Shown here: in pieces, positions 1 to 9,632 of the stretch
Position numbering within the stretch: position 1 is the first letter of the stretch
Layout: the number at the start of each line of letters is the position of its first letter
Assembly (NCBI GenBank): GCA_964432885.1
Contig: CAYSPG010000008.1
Coordinates: forward strand, 1-64,000
Reading direction: 5' to 3'
Length of the DNA stretch: 64,000 nucleotides
From: CAYSPG01 sp964432885
GTDB taxonomy: Bacteria; Bacteroidota; Bacteroidia; AKYH767-A; OLB10
Translations under genes and position numbers: made by a program
Notes under the pieces: generated by a model
Told to the model about the DNA's origin: nothing
The model's input: only the letters and a program-made list of their open reading frames with translations
The model's database searches: none

Positions 1-3000
1 TACTACCGTGTAGGTGCCTGTGTGGGTGGCCGGTGAGGCACTGTTGGTTACCGTTACATTTTGTAAGCCTGAAGTGTATCCGCTTGGGCCTGTCCAGGCA
101 TATGTATTGCCAGTACTTTGACCCGGGTCAATGTTATCTGAACTTAAACTTAACGCGGTTCCCTCACATATCGAACCATTAACAGCATTGCTGTTAGCTA
201 CTGGATCGGGAACTGGGTTTACAGTTACAAGTTGTGTTAAAGTAGTACTGCAACCACTCAAGGCACTTACTGTCACACTGTAAGTTTGATTAGTTAGCAT
301 GTTTTGTGCGGATGGATTATTTACATTGGTAGCAGTTAAGTAAGTTGAATTAGCTGACCAATCATAAGTAAACGAATTGTTATTATTTGGTAACCCTCCA
401 CTAATAATAAATGAATAATCTTCTGTTTCATGAGAGGTTGCAACATCACATGAACCCGGTGCTGTATTAAGGAAGTCAACCACCAACCTCATGCGTGTAG
501 TGCCATTGTATGCAGTGGCAGGAACAGTAAACGAACCTGCTGCTGAACTCACATACGTTCCTGTAGTGAACACCTGCTCTCCGGCATCAGTAAAGCTGCC
601 GTTTTGGTTGTAGTCAATAAAAATAGATACACCATACGTTCCGGTAGAGAAATTAGAAGCTGAGAACGAAACAGAGCCACCGGCAATCTGGCTTGCACTC
701 ATTGCAGTAAAATCACCATAACCGCCTGTTGAAAAACCAGAACTGTTGTTTGTAATATTAGTAATACCTCCTGTGGTAGAGAAATTGTTTATGTAATAAG
801 TACCTGTACCACCTGTAGAACTGCAATAGGCTTGTGCTGAAGATGCAGTGGCTAATAACTGTACATTACCTCCGTAACAAACTGCTGCACTGGTTGGTGT
901 AGTTGTTACAGCAACTGACGGAGCTGCAATCGTAGAAACACCTGCAGTTGCTGTATTTGTACATCCGCTGCCCGATGTTGAAACAGTATAAGAATTTGCA
1001 CCTACGGTTGAAGATTTAAAGTAAACAGTTGCCTGATTATCTGTTAATGTTAATGGAACTGTAGCTGCTGCATCAGAATACAAATTAGCAACAGGTGACC
1101 AAGTGTAACTACTGTAAGGTGTAGGGCTTGAAGCTGTAATAGCTTGAATTACATTTACACACAAGCCACTAGTATTAGCAGGGGCTGCTGTAACAAGATA
1201 AGTTGGGTTTGCATTAATTGTTACTGCAGTTCTGTTACCAAATCCGGCTGGACAAGAAGTTGTAATACTCCAGTTAAGCGCACAACCATACATGGAAGTA
1301 CTGGTTGCACCTGTTGCAGATGTGGCACCGCCCGTAATGGAAAATACTCCACCCAAACTCATGTAAGATGATGCATAACTTCCTGTATAAGTACTATAGT
1401 AAGTACAAGCCACACCACCAACTGTTAATTGATAATTACCTGAACCAGGAACAACCAATGCAATAGGCAGGTTAATAAAATTACCAACCTGTGCAGCGCT
1501 AATAGTTGTTGTGTATGACTGAATATTTGTTGTTGAACCGGAATTCTGCAAAGCAATGGTAATTGATCCAGATGCAGTAGGTAACACTTTAATACTATCA
1601 ATTCTAAGACTTGCTGTGGTTGTAAAGCGAGATGCTATGCCGGTAGCACTTGTTGTAGATCCTAAAATATTTCCAAAAGCTGTTTCACCGGCATTATTAT
1701 AGTGGTCAGTAAATGTTGTGGTAACAGGTTCAACATAGTATGTTTTTGGTAATGATGTAGGTGTAGCAATATAACTGTTGCCTGAAGCAAGAGGAGAACC
1801 TCCATTAGCCACATCATACCACACACATGTAGTGTTTGCACCTGGTGTAGCGGTTAAAGTTGCGGAACTACCAATGCAATTAATTATTTGCGGATTGTTT
1901 GTTGAAGCAATTGAACCAATATTTACAGTTACCAAAACCGGAGTAGAAGTTACTGCAGCTGCACTAGGACAAGTAAATGTACAACGGTAATATTTACTTG
2001 CTGTTAATGCAGGTGTGCTGTATGTTTCAATATTGTTTGTGCCAGCTGCTGCAGTGTAAGGACCGCCTAAAGAGGTAGCTTCTTCCCACAAGAAAATAGC
2101 GCCCGGTACCGCTACACTTGTTACTAAATTGGTACTGCTTCCTGCACATATTGTAGTGCCGTACCCTGGCGCAGCAACAGTATTAGCTGCAGATGGTGAT
2201 GCACTTGTATTTATTGTTACATTTCCTGTATTGGCAAAACAAGAAGGACTTGCAGGATTACGCACCCATACAGGATATGTACCCGCGGCAAGACCTGTGT
2301 AAGAATTACTTGTTGACCATGTACCGTCCAAACCTGTTGTGCTGTTTATACTATACTCATAAGAAGGATTGTAACGAATATTTAAATCATCAATTGCGTG
2401 TAATTCATTTGAACCTCCTGTACGCGCTGAGAAAGAATGTATCCAGTTGCTCTTATTGGCCGTTAAGTATGCTGCAGGCAAAGCAACGTGATCAAAAATC
2501 ACCTGATTATTTACACTCACAGTTACCAAGCCATTTTGCGTAATCGAAATAGAAACAGGAGCATTAGTGAGGCCTTGCCAAACAGAACCTTGTCTGAAAG
2601 CAAGCACACCGGCATCTGTTGGGCCTTGTGCTGCTACCTGACAGTTATACATTAAATAAATTCCAGGTGTATTTGAAGATGTATTTGCTGTGGCATCAAA
2701 AGCAAGTTTTAATCCGCTTCCTGATCCACCTTCACCTAACCCGCCTGTTGTAACAGTTCCTTGTGTTACATCTGGCCCATAACTCCAACACATTCCATCA
2801 GCACCTAATATATTAAATGCAAATCCACGTGGTGCTGTTGACATTTTAAAATCAACTTGCAGGTTATTGCTGTTTACTGCTCCAGGATTTCTTACCAAGA
2901 AAGCTCCGGTTTGGCTGTTTGACTGAGGAGTTATCCTGCACTGACCACTTGTTATTGTTGCATTTCCATATAGCGCATCAAATGCAGTACCCTGTAACCC

Positions 3001-6000
3001 TACAGTAAAATCATTCGAATACCAGGTGGAGAAATTGTTCTGGCCTTCAGGATATATTTTTAAAGTACCATTATCACCACAATTGGCATCTGTAGCCACC
3101 TTTAATGATGTGTAACCCACAAAATAAGTTGGCGAAGCCACTGAATAAGAACTTGGACATAAAGAGTTAGACACCTTTGCCAGATAAACATAGTTACCAT
3201 TAGCTGATGGCGTAGCAGGTGTATAAGCATTGCTGCTTGATGTACTGCCAGGTGTTGATTGTAATAGCGAAGTACCGGTAGCATCATACCAGTTATACGT
3301 CCATGTACCTGCACCAATAGTTCCTGAATTGTTTAGTGTAAATGTAATAGGTGTACCCGGTGCACATACAGGACTTGGAGCATAGGTATAATTTAATTCC
3401 AACGGAATGGTAGCAGTAGTAATCACATTTAATGTAACACTTGCAGAAGATGTACATCCGTTGGCAGCAGTTCCCACAACCGTATATATCCATGTAGGAG
3501 TTGCTGATGTTGCAGGAGGTGTTGCTGTGCTGGTAGCCAGTGTTGAAGTTGGGCGAGAAGTAACCGTAGCTAAGCTATTTACCGTAGTAAATAACGAAAC
3601 AACAGGATATCCTGTTAAACCAGGATTACAAGACCAAACATAGGTGCTTGCGCCACTTGCCGATAAATCAACATTAGCACCACTGCATACATTAGTACCA
3701 GTTGCAGGAGTTACTGAAAGTGTTGGATTAGCACCTACCACCACTTGAATAGAAGAAGATAGCGTTGAACCGGATGCAAAACTACAAGCCACCTCACATA
3801 AGTAATACATACTTGAAGATAGAGTAGCGGTAGTATAAGTATCTGTAGTACCACCGGTACCGGTAGTTACATTAACAAAAGTTCCGGGCACACCTGTTAC
3901 CGATTCCTGCCACTGATACGTGTAACCGCTGGCAGGCGTAATTCCTGAAAGCACTAATGTTTTTGTTCCTGAACCGCAAATAGCTCCTGCAACAGTTTGA
4001 GATGCTGTAAGAGATGACGGAGGAGCGGTACAGTTTGGTAAAGGAATTACGATAAACTCATAATCTTCATACTCTCCTGAACCACTGTTGGTGCAAGCAT
4101 TGCTTGGGTTAGAAGGAGTAAACGATGCAAGAATGCGCATACGTGTTGAACCTGGGGTTGCAGTTAATGGTACCGTAAAACTGCCCGATATGGGCGAGGA
4201 AGCATAAGCTGAACTGGATGCAACCTGCTCTCCTGCACTAAATGTACCATCCTGGTTAAAGTCAACCCAAATGGCTTTTCCGTAAGTACCGCCTCCGGCA
4301 ATTGTCATAGTCCAATTAACAGAAGTACCTTGCATAGCTGACATACTAGCTGTTGAAACAAAGTTTTGATAACCTGTTGCAGAACCGGCAGACGTATTGT
4401 TTATATTAGTAGTACCTAATGTAGAAAGGAAGTTGCTAATATAATATGTGGTGCCTCCTGTGGTGCTTGGTGTACAATAGCAGTTAATAGGTGTATTCAT
4501 AGTAACCTGTACCGGGTTAGAAATTGTTGTAGCAGGCCCTGCTGAGCAAGTTACCAAACATTGGTAATATGTTGCAACAGTTTGAGATGTTGTAAGTGAG
4601 GAAGATGTTGCACCACTCACATTGGCCCATGTTGTACCATCAGGAGAAGATTGCCATTGGTAAGACACTCCACTTCCTGATGTGGCGTTTTGAAGTGAAA
4701 GTGTAAAACTAACTCCAGAACAGGCAGGATTTGCCGATGACAACGTATTACCAGGTGCCGGTGTTCCTGAGCATAAAGCAAGAGCTACAACAGTAAATGC
4801 ATAGTCTTCATATTCTCCTGTACCACTGTTAGTGCAAGGATTGCTTGGATTAGAAGGTGTAAAAGAAGCAAGAACGCGCATACGGGTTGCACCTGGAGTT
4901 GCCGTTAATGGTACCGTAAAACTGCCCGATATTGGTGAGGCAACATAACCTGAACTTGACGCAACCTGCTCACCTGCAGCAAAAGTTCCATCTTGGTTCC
5001 AGTCAACCCAAATTGCTTTTCCATACGTACTGCCTCCTGCAATAGTAAAAGTGTAATTGATAGCAGTATTCTGTAATGCTGACATGCCTACAGTAGCAAC
5101 AAAGTCTTGATAACCTGTTGCACTACCTGCAGATGTATTATTGATATTGGTACTACCTCCGCTTGTAAGGAAGTTACTAATATAATATGTGGTACCTCCA
5201 GTGGTAGTAGGTGTACAATAACATGCAGTTAGAGGATTTTGAGCTACGTTTACAGGAGTTGAAGTTCCAGAACTTGGCCCGGTTGAACAGGTAACTACAC
5301 ATTGATAATATGTAGCAGTAGTTTGTGTTAAGGAATAAGTTGCTGATGTAGCTCCCGATGCGTTGGTCCAGGTAATTCCATCAGGTGATGTTTGCCATTG
5401 ATAAGTAACGCCTGTTCCTAAAGTTGGATTTTGTAATGAAAGGGTTAGTGTTGAGTTGGCACAGGCAGGGTTTGAAGAAGCAATGGTGTTACCCGGTGCA
5501 GGTGTTCCGGCACAAGGGCCAACAGAAAACTCATAAGCACCAGGGTCAGGTGTTGTGGCGCTTCGTGCTGCTCCGGTAATATCAGTAAGTATGCCTAATG
5601 ATGTTCCAATATCATTTATTAACGATTGTGTTGGAGCATAATTACCAGTAGAAGGATTAGCAAATGAAGGATTGGCAACCACACTGGCACCATCACGGCT
5701 TTGTGCTGTTTGATAAGTAGCAAATGATGTATATGTAGTTCCACCCACATAAGCATAGTAATTAGTACCTGCTGCTGCGCTTAAATAAACACCATTGTTA
5801 TTGCTAGTTGTTGGTAATGATGACCAATAGAACATATATTTTGTTCCTGTTCCGCCTCTCGTAACAGATACTATGTTATTTCTAAAATCGGTTGATGTTA
5901 CACTTGCACAATATAAGCCATACATAGCAGAAGTACTTGTTGATGCTGTTTGGTCAAATGAAACGGTGTTATGATAAACCTTATAATAGCTGGTAGCATA

Positions 6001-8016
6001 AATACCATATATGATACCATTGCTGTTAAAATCAGAAACAAGGTTGTTGTATATCTTATGGTCGTTTCCGGCTGTAGCAGCAGTTATTCCATAAACTCCA
6101 TAAGCAGTACTTGTATTTGTAATGGCTGCACCAAACGGATTTCTTATCCTATTTTTTTCAACCAATGCATTTATATTACCGGTAGTTAAATAAACTCCAT
6201 AAAACGTACTTAGGTTTGTGCGGGTAGGTCTTTCAATAATATTATTTGAAATTATAATTCCATTTTGATACAAATTATAGGAACCATAAAAATAAAAATC
6301 CAAAAGGTTACAATTAATAACTTGATTACCTGTGGCAACTGCCGCACTTCCACCAACAAAACAGGTATTGTAATACCCGCTAAAAATAGTGCAACCATTA
6401 AGTATATTATTATTACCTGCTGTGCCTGAAGTGGTAGCAGATGTAGCTGAACCACTTAAAGAAAAAGGAACCTGCGTGGTATTGGTACAGTTGGCAGGTG
6501 CTTTAAATGTACAGTTGTTAAAAGTGTTATTGTCAGCCTGAGCATACAGGTGGCAACTTAAAGCATAGGTTCCACCGAGTCCATCAACAATTAAATTATT
6601 TACCGTTACATAATCTGTTCCGTTAAAAACTAAAGTACCTGGTGCTGTGCTTAGTGAGGCTGAATATGAAAGTGTATTTCCATTTCCATTTATGGTAAGC
6701 GTATTTGTGGATGACATACCGGCAATAGCATTTAACTGAATTTGCTCATTATAAGGCCCGGTTGCTGCCACCACGTTAACTGTTACCGGCCCACTTACAC
6801 CTACACAGTTTAATAAAGTTGCAAGTGCAGTAAATGACTGAAAGTTGGTACCACCCGTGGCAACGCCACTATTAATGGTATAAGTTCCGCTAAGTGCTGT
6901 TGCCATTGGTATTAACAATGCATTAGAAGGTGTGGTTTGTGCAGATGAAGTACAGGTTACCATGCACCTATAATAAGTAGAAACCGTTTGAGAAGTTGTA
7001 AATGTTGCAGACGTACCGGCAGTATTGGTCCATGTGCTGCCATCAGGTGATGATTGCCATTGAAAAGTAGAACCTCCGTAATTACCATTTTGAGTTGATA
7101 AGGTAAAGTTTACACTTGGACAAGCTTGCCCAACAGTACACAAAGTATTACCTGGTGCAGGTGTACCTGAACAAGGAGTTTGTCCGCCTAAAGCCAATGC
7201 ATGAAAATAATCTACTGTATTTACAGCAGCACCAGTGGCAGTACTCCAGTTAAACGTAACACTTTGAACTAATTTAGAATAATTTGCCGGACTTATTGCG
7301 AGGTTCATCTGAAATAAGATAGGTCCTGTAGTTTGGCAGGTACTTGGTGCGCCAGGTGCAGCATTGTTACAACGCTGCATGGTTCCGCTGTAACCTAGAT
7401 TCGCTGCTGCTGGAGCAGTAAACCAGTTCACAATAGTATTGCCGGAAATTACTTGTGTGGTAGCATCTGTAAAAGTAACAGTAGCGGTAATTGTAGGACC
7501 TGCTGTATTCATAACCGACTCATACAATACATATAAGTTACTGTAACTGGCAGGGGTTGTTAATGTAAGAGTTCCTGTAGTTGGCAATACTGATCCACTA
7601 TAAGTATTACTGGTAACAGAAAGTGCATTATTGGCCGTTGTGCTTTGAATAACATAAGTTAAACCAACAGAGGACGTAGAAGCACTGGGATAACTTCCTC
7701 CACTTACAAGACCACAAGTTGCCAATGTTCCGCCAGAATACCATTTGTAGTCTGATGATACAAGGGTATAAGCCCCAGGTCCATTACCATCAATACCTAT
7801 TGTAGGATAAGTTACACCCGGTGTAGTACCTGTTGTAGCTGTGTTAGTAGCATACGAACCATCCGGTGAGGCAATGATGTCGTTGTTAAATCCTGTTACA
7901 GGTACATTGCTGTACTGTGCATTTGCCGCGGAAATAATTAATAACATCACTGTTATTAAACTCATTGCCTTTTTCCAATTGCGGAAAATTGTTTTAGAGT
8001 AATTTGATTGTGTCAT
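1..8016 (-). CDS. Giant secreted multidomain protein (GEVED, Ig-like, lectin-like, beta-helix), C-terminus beyond left edge
   Basis: No stop was found on reading most of the minus frame from an ATG at 8016 to base 1, so at least 2672 residues are encoded and the C-terminus is outside the window. Residues 1-34 form a signal peptide ending near ANA-QYS. Visible modules include a beta-helix stretch (about residues 380-830, rich in NN and G turns, ending in a PDPGAYEF-type motif), GEVED-type domains with an EDY core near residues 990-1080, 1230-1320 and 2430-2530, a ConA/L-type-lectin-like stretch near 1690-1885, and many Ig-like repeats. The family is typical of Bacteroidota surface or secreted proteins exported by Sec and often by T9SS. 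The sorting domain would lie off the edge, so T9SS export is inference. Exact ligand is unknown. Confidence 0.88.
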   Translation of the reverse strand, partial: MTQSNYSKTIFRNWKKAMSLITVMLLIISAANAQYSNVPVTGFNNDIIASPDGSYATNTATTGTTPGVTYPTIGIDGNGPGAYTLVSSDYKWYSGGTLATCGLVSGGSYPSASTSSVGLTYVIQSTTANNALSVTSNTYSGSVLPTTGTLTLTTPASYSNLYVLYESVMNTAGPTITATVTFTDATTQVISGNTIVNWFTAPAAANLGYSGTMQRCNNAAPGAPSTCQTTGPILFQMNLAISPANYSKLVQSVTFNWSTATGAAVNTVDYFHALALGGQTPCSGTPAPGNTLCTVGQACPSVNFTLSTQNGNYGGSTFQWQSSPDGSTWTNTAGTSATFTTSQTVSTYYRCMVTCTSSAQTTPSNALLIPMATALSGTYTINSGVATGGTNFQSFTALATLLNCVGVSGPVTVNVVAATGPYNEQIQLNAIAGMSSTNTLTINGNGNTLSYSASLSTAPGTLVFNGTDYVTVNNLIVDGLGGTYALSCHLYAQADNNTFNNCTFKAPANCTNTTQVPFSLSGSATSATTSGTAGNNNILNGCTIFSGYYNTCFVGGSAAVATGNQVINCNLLDFYFYGSYNLYQNGIIISNNIIERPTRTNLSTFYGVYLTTGNINALVEKNRIRNPFGAAITNTSTAYGVYGITAATAGNDHKIYNNLVSDFNSNGIIYGIYATSYYKVYHNTVSFDQTASTSTSAMYGLYCASVTSTDFRNNIVSVTRGGTGTKYMFYWSSLPTTSNNNGVYLSAAAGTNYYAYVGGTTYTSFATYQTAQSRDGASVVANPSFANPSTGNYAPTQSLINDIGTSLGILTDITGAARSATTPDPGAYEFSVGPCAGTPAPGNTIASSNPACANSTLTLSLQNPTLGTGVTYQWQTSPDGITWTNASGATSATYSLTQTTATYYQCVVTCSTGPSSGTSTPVNVAQNPLTACYCTPTTTGGTTYYISNFLTSGGSTNINNTSAGSATGYQDFVATVGMSALQNTAINYTFTIAGGSTYGKAIWVDWNQDGTFAAGEQVASSSGYVASPISGSFTVPLTATPGATRMRVLASFTPSNPSNPCTNSGTGEYEDYAFTVVALALCSGTPAPGNTLSSANPACSGVSFTLSLQNATSGSGVSYQWQSSPDGTTWANVSGATSSSLTTSQTVATYYQCLVTCSAGPATTISNPVQVTMNTPINCYCTPSTTGGTTYYISNFLSTLGTTNINNTSAGSATGYQNFVSTASMSAMQGTSVNWTMTIAGGGTYGKAIWVDFNQDGTFSAGEQVASSSAYASSPISGSFTVPLTATPGSTRMRILASFTPSNPSNACTNSGSGEYEDYEFIVIPLPNCTAPPSSLTASQTVAGAICGSGTKTLVLSGITPASGYTYQWQESVTGVPGTFVNVTTGTGGTTDTYTTATLSSSMYYLCEVACSFASGSTLSSSIQVVVGANPTLSVTPATGTNVCSGANVDLSASGASTYVWSCNPGLTGYPVVSLFTTVNSLATVTSRPTSTLATSTATPPATSATPTWIYTVVGTAANGCTSSASVTLNVITTATIPLELNYTYAPSPVCAPGTPITFTLNNSGTIGAGTWTYNWYDATGTSLLQSTPGSTSSSNAYTPATPSANGNYVYLAKVSNSLCPSSYSVASPTYFVGYTSLKVATDANCGDNGTLKIYPEGQNNFSTWYSNDFTVGLQGTAFDALYGNATITSGQCRITPQSNSQTGAFLVRNPGAVNSNNLQVDFKMSTAPRGFAFNILGADGMCWSYGPDVTQGTVTTGGLGEGGSGSGLKLAFDATANTSSNTPGIYLMYNCQVAAQGPTDAGVLAFRQGSVWQGLTNAPVSISITQNGLVTVSVNNQVIFDHVALPAAYLTANKSNWIHSFSARTGGSNELHAIDDLNIRYNPSYEYSINSTTGLDGTWSTSNSYTGLAAGTYPVWVRNPASPSCFANTGNVTINTSASPSAANTVAAPGYGTTICAGSSTNLVTSVAVPGAIFLWEEATSLGGPYTAAAGTNNIETYSTPALTASKYYRCTFTCPSAAAVTSTPVLVTVNIGSIASTNNPQIINCIGSSATLTATPGANTTCVWYDVANGGSPLASGNSYIATPTSLPKTYYVEPVTTTFTDHYNNAGETAFGNILGSTTSATGIASRFTTTASLRIDSIKVLPTASGSITIALQNSGSTTNIQSYTTTISAAQVGNFINLPIALVVPGSGNYQLTVGGVACTYYSTYTGSYASSYMSLGGVFSITGGATSATGATSTSMYGCALNWSITTSCPAGFGNRTAVTINANPTYLVTAAPANTSGLCVNVIQAITASSPTPYSSYTWSPVANLYSDAAATVPLTLTDNQATVYFKSSTVGANSYTVSTSGSGCTNTATAGVSTIAAPSVAVTTTPTSAAVCYGGNVQLLATASSAQAYCSSTGGTGTYYINNFSTTGGITNITNNSSGFSTGGYGDFTAMSASQIAGGSVSFSASNFSTGTYGVSIFIDYNQNGSFTDAGEQVFTTGTYVSSAAGSFTVPATAYNGTTRMRLVVDFLNTAPGSCDVATSHETEDYSFIISGGLPNNNNSFTYDWSANSTYLTATNVNNPSAQNMLTNQTYSVTVSALSGCSTTLTQLVTVNPVPDPVANSNAVNGSICEGTALSLSSDNIDPGQSTGNTYAWTGPSGYTSGLQNVTVTNSASPATHTGTYTVV
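4045..5526 (-). repeat. Tandem 741-bp (247-codon) internal duplication, GEVED plus Ig-like module
   Basis: Two copies, about 4045-4785 and 4786-5526, align without changing phase; for example the segment reading gtaaaactgcccgata occurs at 4175 and again at 4916, exactly 741 bases apart. Each copy encodes a GEVED domain followed by an Ig-like domain. The Ig-like half alone recurs, more diverged, near 6940-7180. This is intragenic domain duplication in the giant protein. Confidence 0.85.
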
Positions 8017-8315
8017 TTATTTGTTTGTTTTAAGTTATGAATTGAGAAATATTTTGTGTTATAAAAATTAAAATCATTTCAAAAAATCAGGTTTGTTGTT
8101 TCACGGCTTTTGAATGGGTAAAAGTATTTTGATTAAGCCAATTTTGTAATGACTAATATTAGGTACAATTTTTTTGACAATAAGATGACAGTTGGAGGAT
8201 GCCTAAAAAAAATTACCGGACTAACAACCTGCTAAAACACATTTTCGTTTCAAGCAGTCAGATTAAGAAAAGAGATAAACCAAAATCATAAGGTTTTAAG
8301 AATGACTAATGCTTA
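8017..8315. other. Intergenic gap upstream of the giant gene
   Basis: AT-rich gap of about 300 bp between the start of the giant gene and the end of rodA, both on the minus strand. I see no clear TAnnTTTG box on the minus strand, no strong hairpin and no plausible short gene. Confidence 0.5.
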
Positions 8316-9578
8316 TTATCTTAGAACAAAAGTGCGGTAGCTATCAAGTTTAATTAATATAAAAAGCAAAATAGTAAATCCCCATAATGACGAGCCACCG
8401 TAACTAAAAAATGGAAGCGGTATTCCAATTACGGGCATAAGCCCTATTGTCATTCCTACATTTACCATAAAATGAAAAAAGATGATGCTGGCAACTCCAT
8501 ATCCATAAATGCGAGCAAACACACTTTTTTGCCGCTCGGCAATAATTATTATTCTTATTAGCAGGAATAAAAACAAAAACAATACAACAGCCGAACCAAC
8601 AAAACCCCACTCCTCGCCTACCGTACAGAATATAAAATCGGTACTTTGTTCAGGAACAAAATCAAACTTGGTTTGCGTTCCTTGTAAATATCCTTTGCCC
8701 GTTAAGCCCCCTGAGCCAATTGCTATTAAGCTTTGGTTTACATTATAGCCAGCTCCCTTAATATCGGTTTCTTTACCAAGCAAAACATCAATACGCTTTT
8801 TTTGATGCGGCTCAAGCACCTTTGTATATACATAGTCAACACTAAAAATAGTTGCGCTTGCTACAAGACAAATTCCAAGTACAGGTAAAATCATTTTTTT
8901 ATTCTTGGCTATAAACAAAAACACTAATGCAAGTGAACCAATTGCTGCCATCAGATATATTTTTTTAAACAACAACGCTAAAACAAACAATATGGCAAAA
9001 CAAAGTCCCAACAGCAATATCCAACCAGGCAATATTCCTTCACGGTAAACAACAAATACAAAACTTGCAAAAACCAATGCTACACCGGTTTCGTTTTCAA
9101 GCAATATTAATATCATGGGTAATAGAATGATGGCCGCACTTGTAACCCGTGTATTAACCGATGTTGTTTTGATATTTATATAGCTTAAAAATTTTGCCAA
9201 CGCAAGCGCACAGGCAAATTTTGCAAATTCGGCAGGCTGTATTCCAACATCACCAAACCTAAACCACGATTTACTTCCTGCAACCTCTTTGCCTAAAAAC
9301 AAAACAGCCACAAGGCTTATCATACTCACACCAAAAATAACATACCCAAAAGCTTCATAAAACTTTCCATCTATCACAAGCACAAACACTATTAGTATCA
9401 ATGCAGTAATAATCCACACCATCTGCTTACCATAATTCTGTGTAAGGTCAAAAATATTTTTGTGGTCATCGTTATAAACAGCAGCGTAAATATTCAACCA
9501 TCCTGCAATTACCATTACAAAGTAAAGTAGCACGGTTACCCAATCAATGTTCTCAAATATGCTTTTTTGTTTACGCAA
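8316..9578 (-). CDS. rodA: Rod shape-determining protein RodA (SEDS glycosyltransferase)
   Basis: A 420-residue SEDS protein with about ten membrane segments. RodA polymerises lipid II into glycan strands in the elongasome, partnered by the class B PBP encoded just upstream. The GSGGLTGKGY loop and the downstream STDFIF motif, whose Asp corresponds to the catalytic residue in E. coli RodA, are present, as is the PFFSYGGSS motif near the C-terminus. The start is TTG at 9578: no ATG occurs before the conserved IFENIDW segment and an in-frame stop lies about 10 codons upstream. It is the last gene of the mreC-mreD-mrdA-rodA run, 54 bp after mrdA. RodA rather than FtsW is chosen because of the mre/mrdA context. 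Confidence 0.95.
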   Translation of the reverse strand: MRKQKSIFENIDWVTVLLYFVMVIAGWLNIYAAVYNDDHKNIFDLTQNYGKQMVWIITALILIVFVLVIDGKFYEAFGYVIFGVSMISLVAVLFLGKEVAGSKSWFRFGDVGIQPAEFAKFACALALAKFLSYINIKTTSVNTRVTSAAIILLPMILILLENETGVALVFASFVFVVYREGILPGWILLLGLCFAILFVLALLFKKIYLMAAIGSLALVFLFIAKNKKMILPVLGICLVASATIFSVDYVYTKVLEPHQKKRIDVLLGKETDIKGAGYNVNQSLIAIGSGGLTGKGYLQGTQTKFDFVPEQSTDFIFCTVGEEWGFVGSAVVLFLFLFLLIRIIIIAERQKSVFARIYGYGVASIIFFHFMVNVGMTIGLMPVIGIPLPFFSYGGSSLWGFTILLFILIKLDSYRTFVLR

Positions 9579-9632
9579 TTGGTATTTTAATTTTTTAAGG
9601 GTGCATCAATAATTTACTAACTATGGTTTATG

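Noticed and set aside
1144..3643. Short plus-strand ORFs across the giant gene
   Set aside because: They are antisense shadows of a long continuous minus-strand coding frame with strong domain content.
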